Assembly: GCF_016861975.1 (NCBI RefSeq)
Contig: NZ_BOMB01000010.1
Coordinates: 1 to 64,000 of the forward strand
DNA: 64,000 nt
Direction of reading: 5' to 3'
Origin: Actinocatenispora rupis
GTDB taxonomy: Bacteria; Actinomycetota; Actinomycetes; Mycobacteriales; Micromonosporaceae
Shown here piece by piece: positions 33,397 through 43,404 of this stretch; the stretch's first letter is position 1; every line of letters begins with the position of its first letter. The notes under the pieces were generated by a model. It was not told the origin of the DNA and did no database searches. It was given only the letters and a program-made list of their open reading frames with translations. The position numbers and the translations under genes are program-made.

Positions 33397-34574
33397 CGGG
33401 ATTCTCCCCACTCGTACGGGTCGTACCGCCAGTCGCCGCCGACCACGGTGGCGCGGACGGTCAGGTCGTCGTCGAACACCGCCACGTCCGCCGGCGCACC
33501 GGTACTCAGCGGCGCCGGCAGGCCGAGTACGCGGGACGGCACGGTGGTCGCCATGCCGATCGCGGCCGGCAGCGGTACGTCGAGACCGGTGTGCAGGTGC
33601 CGGACCATCGCGTCCAGCCCCGTCGTACTGCCCGCGAACGCGTCCTGCCCGACCACCACGCCCACCCCGTCGGCGACCACGCAGTCGTTGCCAGCCAACC
33701 GGTACCGGCTGCCCGCGGGGAGGCCGGCGCCGGCGGTGGCGTCGGACACCACGCACAGCCGGTCCGGCAGGCAGCGCAACGCGATGCGCAGCAGGGCGGG
33801 CGGCAGGTGCCGGCCGTCGGCGATCACCTCGGCGGTCAGTCCCGTGGACGCCAGCGACTCCTCGACCAGGCCGGGCACCCGCCAGGGGCCGTCCCGGCGC
33901 AGCCCGGACTGGCCGCTCCACAGGTGGCTGAGATGGCTCAACCCGGCCGATCTCGCCGCGTCGAGCTGTCTGGCATCGGCCGCGCTGTGGCCGGCCGCGA
34001 CGACCGTACCGGCGGCCCGGAACGCCGCCACCGCGGCGATCCCGCCCGGCAGTTCCGGGGCGAGCGTGACCATCGCGGGCTCGGCGCCTGCCGGCAGCAG
34101 CTGGCGTACCAGGGGCGGGGTCGGCTCGACGAGAAGGTCGGGACGGTGCGCGCCGGCCTGTTCCGGCGCCAGGAAAGGCCCCTCCAGGTGCGCGCCCAGC
34201 AGCCGCGCCCCGGCCCGGGTACGCGCCTGGTGCGCGGCGGCGAACCGTAGCCGGTCGGCCAGGTCCGCCGGCCGCGCGGAGGCCAGCGACGCCAGCATCG
34301 CGGTCACGCCGTACCGCGCGTGCCCGGCGAGGACCGCGTCGTACCCGGTCGCGTCGGCGTCGTCGAACGTGTGGCCCGCGGCGCCGTGCGCGTGGATGTC
34401 GACGAGGCCGGGGCTCACGTACCGCCCGGCGACGTCGATCCGGCGCACCCCGGGCGGCACCTCCGCGTACGGCGGCAGCGCCTCGACGCGCCCGTCCCGC
34501 ACCAGTACGGCGCGGTCGGACTCCACGCGTCGGGCCCCGACCAGCCGACCGCCGACGATCGCGTACCGCGCCAC
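33393..34574 (-). CDS. nagA: N-acetylglucosamine-6-phosphate deacetylase
   Basis: The 393-residue amidohydrolase removes acetate from GlcNAc-6-P. The metal ligands and catalytic residues are in place: VDIHAHGAAGHTF (His61, His63), GAHLEGPFL, VVAAGHSAAD, GLSHLSHLWSG and the catalytic Asp in VVSDATAGAG. GTG at 34574 follows GGGAGG. It starts the second operon of the locus, with two operator copies upstream. Its position with NagB and a GH20 hexosaminidase shows that the imported glycan yields GlcNAc. Confidence 0.93.
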   Translation of the reverse strand: MARYAIVGGRLVGARRVESDRAVLVRDGRVEALPPYAEVPPGVRRIDVAGRYVSPGLVDIHAHGAAGHTFDDADATGYDAVLAGHARYGVTAMLASLASARPADLADRLRFAAAHQARTRAGARLLGAHLEGPFLAPEQAGAHRPDLLVEPTPPLVRQLLPAGAEPAMVTLAPELPGGIAAVAAFRAAGTVVAAGHSAADARQLDAARSAGLSHLSHLWSGQSGLRRDGPWRVPGLVEESLASTGLTAEVIADGRHLPPALLRIALRCLPDRLCVVSDATAGAGLPAGSRYRLAGNDCVVADGVGVVVGQDAFAGSTTGLDAMVRHLHTGLDVPLPAAIGMATTVPSRVLGLPAPLSTGAPADVAVFDDDLTVRATVVGGDWRYDPYEWGESR

Positions 34575-34596
34575 GGCACCTCCCTTGTGCAATACC

Positions 34597-34608
34597 GCAA
34601 CCGATTGC
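34597..34608. promoter_or_regulatory. LacI-type operator 1 of the nagA operon
   Basis: GCAACCGATTGC. On the minus strand it lies in the spacer between TTTCCT and TATTGC boxes. It is 22 bases before the nagA start. Confidence 0.75.
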
Positions 34609-34663
34609 AGCAGGAAACCACGACGACTGTCAATGGCTGGGCAAAACTGGGAGGTACGCCCGC

Positions 34664-34675
34664 GCAATCGTTTGT
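34664..34675. promoter_or_regulatory. LacI-type operator 2 of the nagA operon
   Basis: GCAATCGTTTGT is the exact reverse complement of the upstream site at 26811-26822 and matches the operator consensus at 10 of 12 positions. It is 67 bases from operator 1, so the repressor could loop the DNA. Confidence 0.6.
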
Positions 34676-34683
34676 GATCCGTC

Positions 34684-34718
34684 ACCCGCCGGCGCGCGCA
34701 TCCGGCACGCCGGCGGGT
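34684..34718. terminator. Hairpin after the SGNH-hydrolase gene
   Basis: ACCCGCCGGCG and CGCCGGCGGGT form a perfect 11-bp stem with a 13-base loop, just after the stop of the minus-strand gene at 34723. It insulates that gene from the nagA promoter region. Confidence 0.75.
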
Positions 34719-34722
34719 ACGG

Positions 34723-35361
34723 TCAGCCGTCGTACTCGACGACCCGCAGCCACTCCTCGGCGAGCAGCGCGTGCCCGGCCGGCGTCGGGTGCACGCCGTC
34801 CGGGCACCAGTACTCGGGGCCGGTGGTGGCGGCGCGCGCGGTGAACAGCGTGTCGGCGCGGACGAGCAGCGTCGCGTGGTCGGCGGCGACCTTGTGCACC
34901 ACGGCGATCTTCGGGTCCAGGTCGTCGCGCCAGGCGCGCTGCTCCTCGCTGACCGGCGTGAGGAACGGTTCGACCAGCACCACCGTCCCGGCGAACTCGG
35001 CGGCCCGCCCGACGATGTCCCGGTAGTCCCGCTCGAACTCCTCGACCGTGGTCGGCTCGCCCCGCCTGTACCGGCGCATGGTGTCGTTGACGCCGATCAG
35101 GACAGACACGACGTCGGGGCGCGGCGCGACCGTCTCCTCGTCCCACGCGGCGCGCAGGTCGCGGACCCGCCGGCCGCTGATGCCGCGGTTGCCGAACGTC
35201 ACGCCGCGTTCCGGATGCCGCGCCCGGTGCAGCGCCGCCGCGATCATCGCGTACCCGCCGCCCAGGTGGCGTTCGTTGGCGCGGTCGCGCGCCGCGTCGG
35301 TGATGCTGTCGCCGGTGAACAGGACCCGGCTGCCCGCTGTCAACACTGCTGCCACTCCCAT
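34723..35361 (-). CDS. SGNH/GDSL-family hydrolase
   Basis: The 212-residue protein has all four SGNH blocks: VLFTGDSITD (nucleophile Ser, ~17), FGNRGISGRRV (Gly block), SVLIGVNDTMRR (Asn) and CPDGVHPTPAGH (Asp/His near the C-terminus). It is an esterase or carbohydrate deacetylase with no signal peptide. The start is uncertain: ATG at 35361 lacks a good ribosome site, while a GTG at 35346 has GGGAG eight bases upstream. It lies next to the amino-sugar locus but past a terminator and without its operator, so a link is only possible. Confidence 0.85.
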   Translation of the reverse strand: MGVAAVLTAGSRVLFTGDSITDAARDRANERHLGGGYAMIAAALHRARHPERGVTFGNRGISGRRVRDLRAAWDEETVAPRPDVVSVLIGVNDTMRRYRRGEPTTVEEFERDYRDIVGRAAEFAGTVVLVEPFLTPVSEEQRAWRDDLDPKIAVVHKVAADHATLLVRADTLFTARAATTGPEYWCPDGVHPTPAGHALLAEEWLRVVEYDG

Positions 35362-35560
35362 CGGCCGTCGCGTCGGCGGCCGTACGTCGGCCCGCGGCAC
35401 TGCGGAGCCGTACCGGAGTGGTCCGGTGGCCGTCCGCACGACCGGCGCGCAGCACTGTACGCCGACACCGCACCACGCGGCAGTACCGGCGGGATCGGTG
35501 TCGTGGAGCCGGATCGGGCCGTACGTGGCGCAGCCCACGGCGCCGGCGCGACGCGACCGG

Positions 35561-35566
35561 TACGGT
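35561..35566 (+). promoter_or_regulatory. Leaderless-type -10 box for methyltransferase
   Basis: TACGGT ends seven bases before the ATG at 35574; there is no Shine-Dalgarno sequence. Confidence 0.5.
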
Positions 35567-35573
35567 CGGCCGG

Positions 35574-36377
35574 ATGGACTTCGACACCAGCGAACGCCGG
35601 CAGTGGGCCGACCGGGCGGACGCGTACCGCCGCTCCTTCGAACCGCTGTGCGCGCATCCCGCGCCGGCGCTGCTGGACGCGGCCGACGTCCGCGCCGGCA
35701 CCGTACTGCTCGACGTCGGTACCGGGACGGGCACCGTCGCGGCGGCGGCGTACGGGCGCGGCGCGACGGTGACCGCGGTGGACGCCGAGCCGAGCATGGC
35801 CGCCGCCGCGCGGATCCGGGTACCGGAGGCCACGGTGCTCGTCGGTGTCCTTCCCGCGCTGCCGCTGCCAACCGGCGCGTTCGACGCGGTCACCGCGAAC
35901 TTCGTGCTCAACCACGTCGGCGACCCGGCCGCCGCGCTGGCCGAGCTGCGCCGGCTGACCCGCCCGGGCGGTCGGTTCGCCGCCACGATCTGGCCGTACC
36001 CGGCGCCCACGCTCCAGTCCCTCTGGGCCGACGCCGTACGCCAGGCCGGCATCGACGCGCCGCCCGGCCCGCGACTCGACCCGGAGCGCGACTTCCCGCG
36101 TACCGAGGAGGGGGTGGCGGGGCTGGTCGCCGCGGCCGGCTGGGGCGGGGTCACCGCGCGCAGGCTGCACTGGCGGCACGAGGCCGACGTGGCCGACTGG
36201 TGGTCCGGCGCGGAGTCCGGCATCGGCACCTTCGGTCAGCTGGTGCGCGGACTGGACGCGGCGTCCGCGGCCCGGCTGCGCACCGCGTACGAGGAGCTGG
36301 CCGCGCCGTACGTGACGGGCCGGCGGATCAGCGCACCGACCGCCGCACTGCTCGTCACCGCCGTACGCGAGGGCTGA
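35574..36377 (+). CDS. SAM-dependent methyltransferase (UbiE/COQ5-like)
   Basis: The 267-residue protein has VLLDVGTGTGTVAAAAYG (motif I, ~44) and VTAVDAEPSMAAAA (motif II). FDAVTANFVLNHVGDPAAAL (~105) and LTRPGGRFAATIWPYPAP follow, a typical UbiE-like set. Substrate unknown. It is monocistronic, divergent from the SGNH gene, and converges with the sugar acetyltransferase gene across a gap that carries an iterated palindrome. Confidence 0.87.
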   Translation: MDFDTSERRQWADRADAYRRSFEPLCAHPAPALLDAADVRAGTVLLDVGTGTGTVAAAAYGRGATVTAVDAEPSMAAAARIRVPEATVLVGVLPALPLPTGAFDAVTANFVLNHVGDPAAALAELRRLTRPGGRFAATIWPYPAPTLQSLWADAVRQAGIDAPPGPRLDPERDFPRTEEGVAGLVAAAGWGGVTARRLHWRHEADVADWWSGAESGIGTFGQLVRGLDAASAARLRTAYEELAAPYVTGRRISAPTAALLVTAVREG

Positions 36378-36447
36378 ACGGCGGCGCCGGCTCGACCGCC
36401 GGATTCCCCCTCACACCACCGGAACAGGCCGCGCCGGCGGTACGTCT

Positions 36448-36460
36448 GTCCACGGTGGAC
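36448..36460. repeat. Iterated palindrome GTCCACGGTGGAC (copy 3)
   Basis: Perfect copy with central G. It lies in the gap between two convergent genes, two bases from the acetyltransferase stop. Confidence 0.7.
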
Positions 36461-36462
36461 GG

Positions 36463-37041
36463 TCAGGCTTGCCGCTCGCGGAGGTCCGCGTCGGTGATCG
36501 CGCGCAACGGCCGGCACGGCACACCCACCGCCACCACCATCGGCGGTACGTCCCGGGACACCACGCTGCCCGCACCGATCACCGACCCGTACCCGATGGT
36601 CACGCCGGGGAGCACGACCGCGTTGCTGCCGATCCAGACCTTGTCCTCGACCACGATCGGCGCGGAGAACCGGTTGAAGTCGTACCGCAGGTCGGGGTGG
36701 ACGGGGTGGCCCGTCGTGGTGAGCGTGACGTTCGGCGCGATCATCACGCCGGACCCGATCCGGATCTCCACGTCGTCGACGAACGTCACGTTCGTGTTGC
36801 CGTAGAAGTCGTCGCCGATGTGCACGTTGCTGCCGTACGCCGCCTGGAGCGGGGACGCGATCACCGGTCGTTTCCCCACCGAACCGAGGATCCGGCCGAG
36901 CAGCTCCGTGCGCCGCGCCACCTCGCCCGGCGCCGTCATGTTGTACTCGTGCAGCAGGTCCGCCCGCCGCCGGTGTTGCAGCGGCGCCGCGTCGGTCTCG
37001 GTGTAGAGCAGGCCGCGGGCGATGCGCTCCTCGGCGTCCAT
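36463..37041 (-). CDS. Maltose/galactoside O-acetyltransferase-type enzyme
   Basis: The 192-residue protein has the short N-terminal helical Mac domain (MDAEERIARGLLYTETD) and a left-handed beta-helix of hexapeptide repeats, for example NVHIGDDFYGNTNV, IGSGVMIAPNVTLTTTGH and IGSNAVVLPGVTIGYGSVIG. The catalytic His is in TTTGHP (~105). It transfers acetyl from acetyl-CoA to a sugar hydroxyl. GGAGGG precedes the ATG. Confidence 0.92.
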   Translation of the reverse strand: MDAEERIARGLLYTETDAAPLQHRRRADLLHEYNMTAPGEVARRTELLGRILGSVGKRPVIASPLQAAYGSNVHIGDDFYGNTNVTFVDDVEIRIGSGVMIAPNVTLTTTGHPVHPDLRYDFNRFSAPIVVEDKVWIGSNAVVLPGVTIGYGSVIGAGSVVSRDVPPMVVAVGVPCRPLRAITDADLRERQA

Positions 37042-37131
37042 GTGCCCTCCTGGTCGCGGTTCGTCTCCGCCGGCGCCCGCGATGGTAGCGGCCGTCGGAG
37101 GCGATCGGCCGGGCGCGCCCGGCCCGTCGTG

Positions 37132-37137
37132 TACGCT
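37132..37137 (+). promoter_or_regulatory. -10 box of the riboswitch transcript
   Basis: TACGCT would place the transcript start at about 37144, at the start of the P1 strand of the riboswitch below. No good -35 box is seen. Confidence 0.45.
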
Positions 37138-37140
37138 GGC

Positions 37141-37247
37141 GGGCCGAGGGGGAGTAGTCCTTCGCCGGTTCGTCGACATGCTGACGCCCACGACGGGTGT
37201 CCGGTGACCGGGTTCCGCGCGAGCGGGATGGACGAGACCTTCGACCT
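37141..37247 (+). ncRNA. yybP-ykoY-type (Mn2+) riboswitch
   Basis: The two conserved loop sequences of this class are present: GGGGAGTAG at 37149-37157 and GAGACCTTCGACC at 37234-37246. The ends pair as P1 (GGCCGAGGG from 37142 with CCTTCGACC to 37246, one mismatch and one G-U). Known members bind Mn2+ through these two docked loops. The 14 bases at 37233-37246 can also pair with GGTCGAGGTCTCG at 37272-37284 (13 bp, one bulged U), which would break P1. This gives a ready switch between bound and unbound states. The downstream gene is a cation exchanger, which fits. Confidence 0.78.
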
Positions 37248-37334
37248 ACAGGCGACGTGTGCGTCGTCGCGGGTCGAGGTCTCGGCGTGGTCGAGGGCTG
37301 GCCCCGACGGCGCACCGGGAGGGACGACCGGTCC

Positions 37335-38390
37335 GTGTGGCACTTCGTGGCGCTCATCGCGTGTGCGGTGGCGATCTACTTCTCGTGTGAATGGTTCGTC
37401 AACGCCGTCGAGTGGCTGGGCAAACGGCTCGACGTCGGCAGGATCGCGGTCGGCACCATTCTCGCCGCCTTCGGCACGGCGCTGCCGGAGAGCGTGGTCA
37501 CGTTCGTGGCCGTGGTGTTCGGGCACGACACGGCGTCCAAGGACATCGGCATCGGTGCGGCGATGGGCGGCCCGCTCGCCCTCTCCACCGTCGCGTACGG
37601 CGTGACCGGCGTGATGGTCCTCCTCGTGTACCGCCGGGTCCGGGCGCGGTCCGCGCGCGTGACGGCACCTGTCGGCGGACCCGTGCCGGGGGATGCGGCG
37701 CCCCGCCCGACCCGGGACAACTTCGGCGATCTCCGCAAGCTGGCGCGGGACCAGCGCTGGTTCCTGGTGATCTTCGTGGTGAAGGTCGGGCTGGGCCTGG
37801 TCGCGTTCGCCGTCAAGCCGTGGCTGGGCCTCGCGTTCTTCGCCGCGTACGCGGTCTACTTCTGGCGCGAGATCCGCGCGGGGGGCGGCGACGACGGCGA
37901 CGAGCTCGACCCGCTGCTGCTCCAGCGCCGCCGGCCCGTACCGGCGACGTGGGCGGTCGTCGCGCAGACGCTCGGCACGCTGGCGATCATCTTCGTGGCG
38001 TCCCAGCTGTTCGTACGCCAGCTCGACGCGATCGGCCCGATGCTCGGCCTGCCCGCCGCGGTCACCGCCCTGCTTCTGTCGCCGATCGCGACCGAACTCC
38101 CCGAGATCATGAACGCGATCATCTGGGTACGCCAGGGCAAGACGCCGCTCGCGCTCGCCAACATCTCCGGCGCCATGATGATCCAGGCGACCGTACCGTC
38201 CGGGCTCGGTCTGCTGTTCACGCCGTGGCTGTTCGACTCGGCGCTGCTGCTGTCCGGCATCGTCACGATCGCGGCGATCGTCTTCCTGCTGATCCTGTTG
38301 CGTACCGGGCGATTCACCGCCCGTACGCTCGCGCTCAGCGCGTTGTTCTACCTCGTGTTCGCGATCGGGCTCGTACCCATCCTGTCCTGA
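37335..38390 (+). CDS. CaCA-family cation antiporter, probably a Mn2+/Ca2+ exporter
   Basis: The 351-residue membrane protein has about ten hydrophobic segments and the two inverted alpha-repeats of the Ca2+:cation antiporter family: AFGTALPESVVTFVAVV near residue 38 and LSPIATELPEIMNAIIWV near 245. Each carries the ion-binding Glu. A charged loop lies between the halves. GTG at 37335 has GGAGGG 11 bases upstream and gives the normal start; the frame is open further upstream through the riboswitch. The Mn2+ riboswitch suggests that manganese is the exported ion. Confidence 0.88.
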   Translation: MWHFVALIACAVAIYFSCEWFVNAVEWLGKRLDVGRIAVGTILAAFGTALPESVVTFVAVVFGHDTASKDIGIGAAMGGPLALSTVAYGVTGVMVLLVYRRVRARSARVTAPVGGPVPGDAAPRPTRDNFGDLRKLARDQRWFLVIFVVKVGLGLVAFAVKPWLGLAFFAAYAVYFWREIRAGGGDDGDELDPLLLQRRRPVPATWAVVAQTLGTLAIIFVASQLFVRQLDAIGPMLGLPAAVTALLLSPIATELPEIMNAIIWVRQGKTPLALANISGAMMIQATVPSGLGLLFTPWLFDSALLLSGIVTIAAIVFLLILLRTGRFTARTLALSALFYLVFAIGLVPILS

Positions 38391-38392
38391 CC

Positions 38393-38405
38393 GTCCACAG
38401 TGGAC
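38393..38405. repeat. Iterated palindrome GTCCACAGTGGAC (copy 4)
   Basis: Perfect copy, starting two bases after the antiporter stop codon. Confidence 0.7.
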
Positions 38406-38410
38406 ATAGA

Positions 38411-38447
38411 GCGACGGCCCGCTGCCGGGCGGGCAGCGGGCCGTCGC
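38411..38447. terminator. 16-bp bidirectional terminator
   Basis: GCGACGGCCCGCTGCC and GGCAGCGGGCCGTCGC pair perfectly around a 5-base loop. It lies between the convergent antiporter and katG genes. Confidence 0.88.
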
Positions 38448-38460
38448 GGGGTGCGGTCGG

Positions 38461-40713
<2,253 letters not shown>

Positions 40714-40868
40714 TCAGGAACGTGCGTGAGGATGTGCTTGCCGAGTGCCGACCCCGGGCACCTCCGGCCGCCGCGTCGAGCGGACGGCGCCGCCCCCTGG
40801 GGCGCGTCACGGGCGGAGCGACCGGGCGCGCACTGCGCTCGTCCTCCGGGGTCGGTGGCACACCCCGT

Positions 40869-40897
40869 AGTCTGCCGCATTATCTGGAATCAATCAA
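40869..40897 (-). promoter_or_regulatory. katG promoter
   Basis: On the minus strand TTGATT (40897-40892) and CAGACT (40874-40869) are 17 bases apart, giving a leader of about 165 bases. The A/T-rich stretch ATTATCTGGAATCAAT between and around them is an imperfect palindrome and could bind a Fur/CatR-type regulator. Confidence 0.5.
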
Positions 40898-40942
40898 GAA
40901 CAGGGGCGGGCGTGTCGGACCTGGTACGCCCGGGTTCCGATC

Positions 40943-40971
40943 TTGACGTACCGGACGGTTCTGCCTACGTT
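40943..40971 (+). promoter_or_regulatory. Promoter of the GH76 gene
   Basis: TTGACG at 40943-40948 and TACGTT at 40966-40971 are 17 bases apart, the best housekeeping-type promoter in the window. It is read away from the katG promoter, 46 bases apart. Confidence 0.65.
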
Positions 40972-41068
40972 TTGTGGGCGGTTTGCGAGGCCGGCGACGG
41001 CTCCCGCCGCGGGTCCTGGGGCGCTCCGGCGATCGACCGGTTTCCTGCGACCACTCCGGGAGTGTGTT

Positions 41069-42235
41069 GTGCGACTGAGGATCGCGAGCGCGGTGGCGGC
41101 CTGCGGGCTGGCCGCCGTCGTCGGACTGTCGGCTCCGGCGAGCGCCGCCGACGGCGCATTGGACGCGGCACGCGCGGCCGCGTCGTACCGGGCGCTGGAG
41201 GCGTACCTGGCGGTGCCGGACGGCTCCGGGCTCTACCACGAGCGGTACCCGGTGCAGCCGGGTGACAACGTTTACTCGTACGAGTGGCCGTACTCGCAGG
41301 TGCGCGGGGCGGCGCTGGACCTGACCGGGATGCCGGGTGCGCTGGGTGCCCGCTACGGCGACGATCTCGCCGCGCGCGACACCGGCCAGGAGCGGTACTG
41401 GCTGGAGTCCGGCGGCACCACCGGCAAGCCGGGCTACGCGTCGTACCCGGTGGCGCCGTACGGCGGGGGCGGCGACTTCTTCTACGACGACAACGAGTGG
41501 GTCGGCCTGTTCGACGTCCAGCGGTACCTGGCCAGCGGCGACCGCGCCGCGCTGGGCCGGGCGCGGCAGATCTTCGACCTCGTCGTCTCCGGCTGGGACA
41601 CCGACCCGTCGCACGCGGACCCGGGCGGCGTGTTCTGGACCCAGGCCACGTGGAGCCACGACCGCAACACCGTGTCGAACATGCCCGGCGCCGAGCTGGG
41701 CCTGCGGCTCTACCAGATCACCGGGCAGCGCTCGTACCTCGACTGGTCGCGGAGGATGGTCGACTGGACCAACGCGCACCTGCTCGGCCCCGACGGACTC
41801 TACTGGGACCACGTCGACCTCGCCGGCACCGTCGAGAAGACGTACTGGTCGTACAACCAGGGGGTGCCGGTCGGCGTGGACGTGCTGCTCTACCAGGCCA
41901 CCCACGACCGCGCGTACCTGGCGGCGGCGCAGCGCACCGCCTCCGCGGCGTACGACCACTACGTGACCGGCGGGCGGTTGGCCGACCAGCCGCCGTACTT
42001 CAACGCGATCTTCTTCAAGAACCTGCTGCTGCTGGAGTCGGTGACCGGCGGGCACACGTACCGGGACGCGATGCGCGCGTACGCCGACTCGGTGTGGACG
42101 GCGCAGCGGGATCCGGCCACCGGGCTGTTCCGGTTCGACGCGGACGGTGGCACGCAGGCGATCCAGCAGGCCGCGATGGTCCAGATCTACGCCGTACTCG
42201 CCTGGTCGCCGTCCCGGTACGAACTGCTCTACTGA
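41069..42235 (+). CDS. Secreted GH76-family alpha-1,6-mannanase
   Basis: The 388-residue protein has a Sec signal peptide with cleavage near ASA-AD (residue ~27). The (alpha/alpha)6 barrel of GH76 follows, with the catalytic Asp pair in FFYDDNEWVGL (Asp140-Asp141). TYWSYNQGVPVGVDVLLY (~270) and QAAMVQIYAVLAW also fit the family. It would cleave alpha-1,6-mannan of fungal or mycobacterial-type cell walls outside the cell. GTG at 41069 follows GGGAG. It is not next to any mannose-uptake gene. Confidence 0.9.
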   Translation: MRLRIASAVAACGLAAVVGLSAPASAADGALDAARAAASYRALEAYLAVPDGSGLYHERYPVQPGDNVYSYEWPYSQVRGAALDLTGMPGALGARYGDDLAARDTGQERYWLESGGTTGKPGYASYPVAPYGGGGDFFYDDNEWVGLFDVQRYLASGDRAALGRARQIFDLVVSGWDTDPSHADPGGVFWTQATWSHDRNTVSNMPGAELGLRLYQITGQRSYLDWSRRMVDWTNAHLLGPDGLYWDHVDLAGTVEKTYWSYNQGVPVGVDVLLYQATHDRAYLAAAQRTASAAYDHYVTGGRLADQPPYFNAIFFKNLLLLESVTGGHTYRDAMRAYADSVWTAQRDPATGLFRFDADGGTQAIQQAAMVQIYAVLAWSPSRYELLY

Positions 42236-42243
42236 CCCGGTAA

Positions 42244-42256
42244 GTCCACAGTGGAC
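42244..42256. repeat. Iterated palindrome GTCCACAGTGGAC (copy 5)
   Basis: Perfect copy eight bases after the mannanase stop codon. Confidence 0.7.
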
Positions 42257-42345
42257 GGTCGTGCCCGGGCGGTGCGGCCGTTCGCCTGCCGGGTGCGCCG
42301 CCGTCGGCGATGTCGGCCCCGAGGGTACGAGACGCGGGAGGACCG

Positions 42346-43361
42346 GTGCGGGTGCCGTACGTGACGCTGCGCGCGCTGGTGCGCGACGTGTTCACCGCGC
42401 GCGGCATGCCGCGGGAGTACGCGGGGGAGGTGGCCGACGCGTTGGTGTGGGCGGACCTGCGGGGCGTCGACTCGCACGGCGTGGCCCAGGTGCCGCGGTA
42501 CCTGGAGCTGTTCGACCGGGGTGCGGCGAACCCGCGGCCGGACCTCACCGTCGAACGGCGCCGCGCCGCGCTCGCCGTGGTGGACGCCGACGGTGCGCCG
42601 GGCCCGGTCGCGCTCGCCGTCGCGGTACGCACCGCGGTCGAGGCGGCCCGGGACGCCGGAGTCGGCTGGGTCGCGGTACGCAACGCCGTGCACACCGGTG
42701 CGATCGGCCGCTACCCGCTGCTCGCCGACGAGGCGGGGATGGCCGGGCTCACGTTCGTCGCCGGCATGCCGCAGATGGCGTACGCCGGGACGGTCGGCGC
42801 CGGCGTCGGCACCAGCCCGCTGGCCGTGGGCGTACCCGCCGGGCGGCACCCGCACGTCCTGCTGGACATGGCCACCGCGGTCGTCGCGTTCCGCCGGTTC
42901 GCCGAGTCCCGGGCGGCCGGTCGGCCGCTGCCCGCGGGCGCCGCGCTGGACGCCGACGGCGCGCCCACCACCGATCCCGCCGCGGCCGTGGTACCGCTGC
43001 CGGTGGGCGTGCCAGGGGATCCGGCCTGTCGCTGGTGTTCGAGTTGCTCGCCAGCGGACTCACCGCGAACCCGATCCTCGCCGTCGCCGGGAACCACCGG
43101 CAGAACGCCACGGTCGTCGCCGTCGACGTCGCCGCGTTCCTGCCGGTCGCCGAGTTCACCGCGCTCGTCGACGACACGATCGACGCCGTGCACGCCCTCC
43201 CCGTACCAGCGGGGCGGTCGGCCGCGCGCGTGCCGGGGGAGCGCGGGGCGCGCACGTACCGGGGGCGGTCGGTGTCCGGGATCCCGCTGCCGGCCGCCAC
43301 GTGGGCCGCACTTGCCGACGCCGCAACGGATCTGGGCGTTCCCGTGCCCCGCCCACCCTGA
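42346..43361 (+). pseudogene. Frameshifted malate/L-lactate dehydrogenase-family (Ldh2/YlbC-type) gene
   Basis: From GTG 42346 (after GGGAGG) one frame encodes the N-terminal two thirds: DLRGVDSHGVAQVPRYLEL, GVGWVAVRNAVHTGAIGRY and AGTVGAGVGTSPLAVGVPAG. After about 43010 the remaining third continues in another frame with GSGLSLVFELLASGLTANP, ending at a TGA at 43359-43361. Adding one G around 43008 would restore the expected G-G-x-R-G-S-G-L motif. So it is either a fresh pseudogene or a sequencing error. Family members oxidise 2-hydroxy acids with NAD(P). Confidence 0.82.
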
Positions 43362-43404
43362 CCCGCTCCCGACGCCTCCCCGCGTGGCGCGCGCACGGAG
43401 CGGC

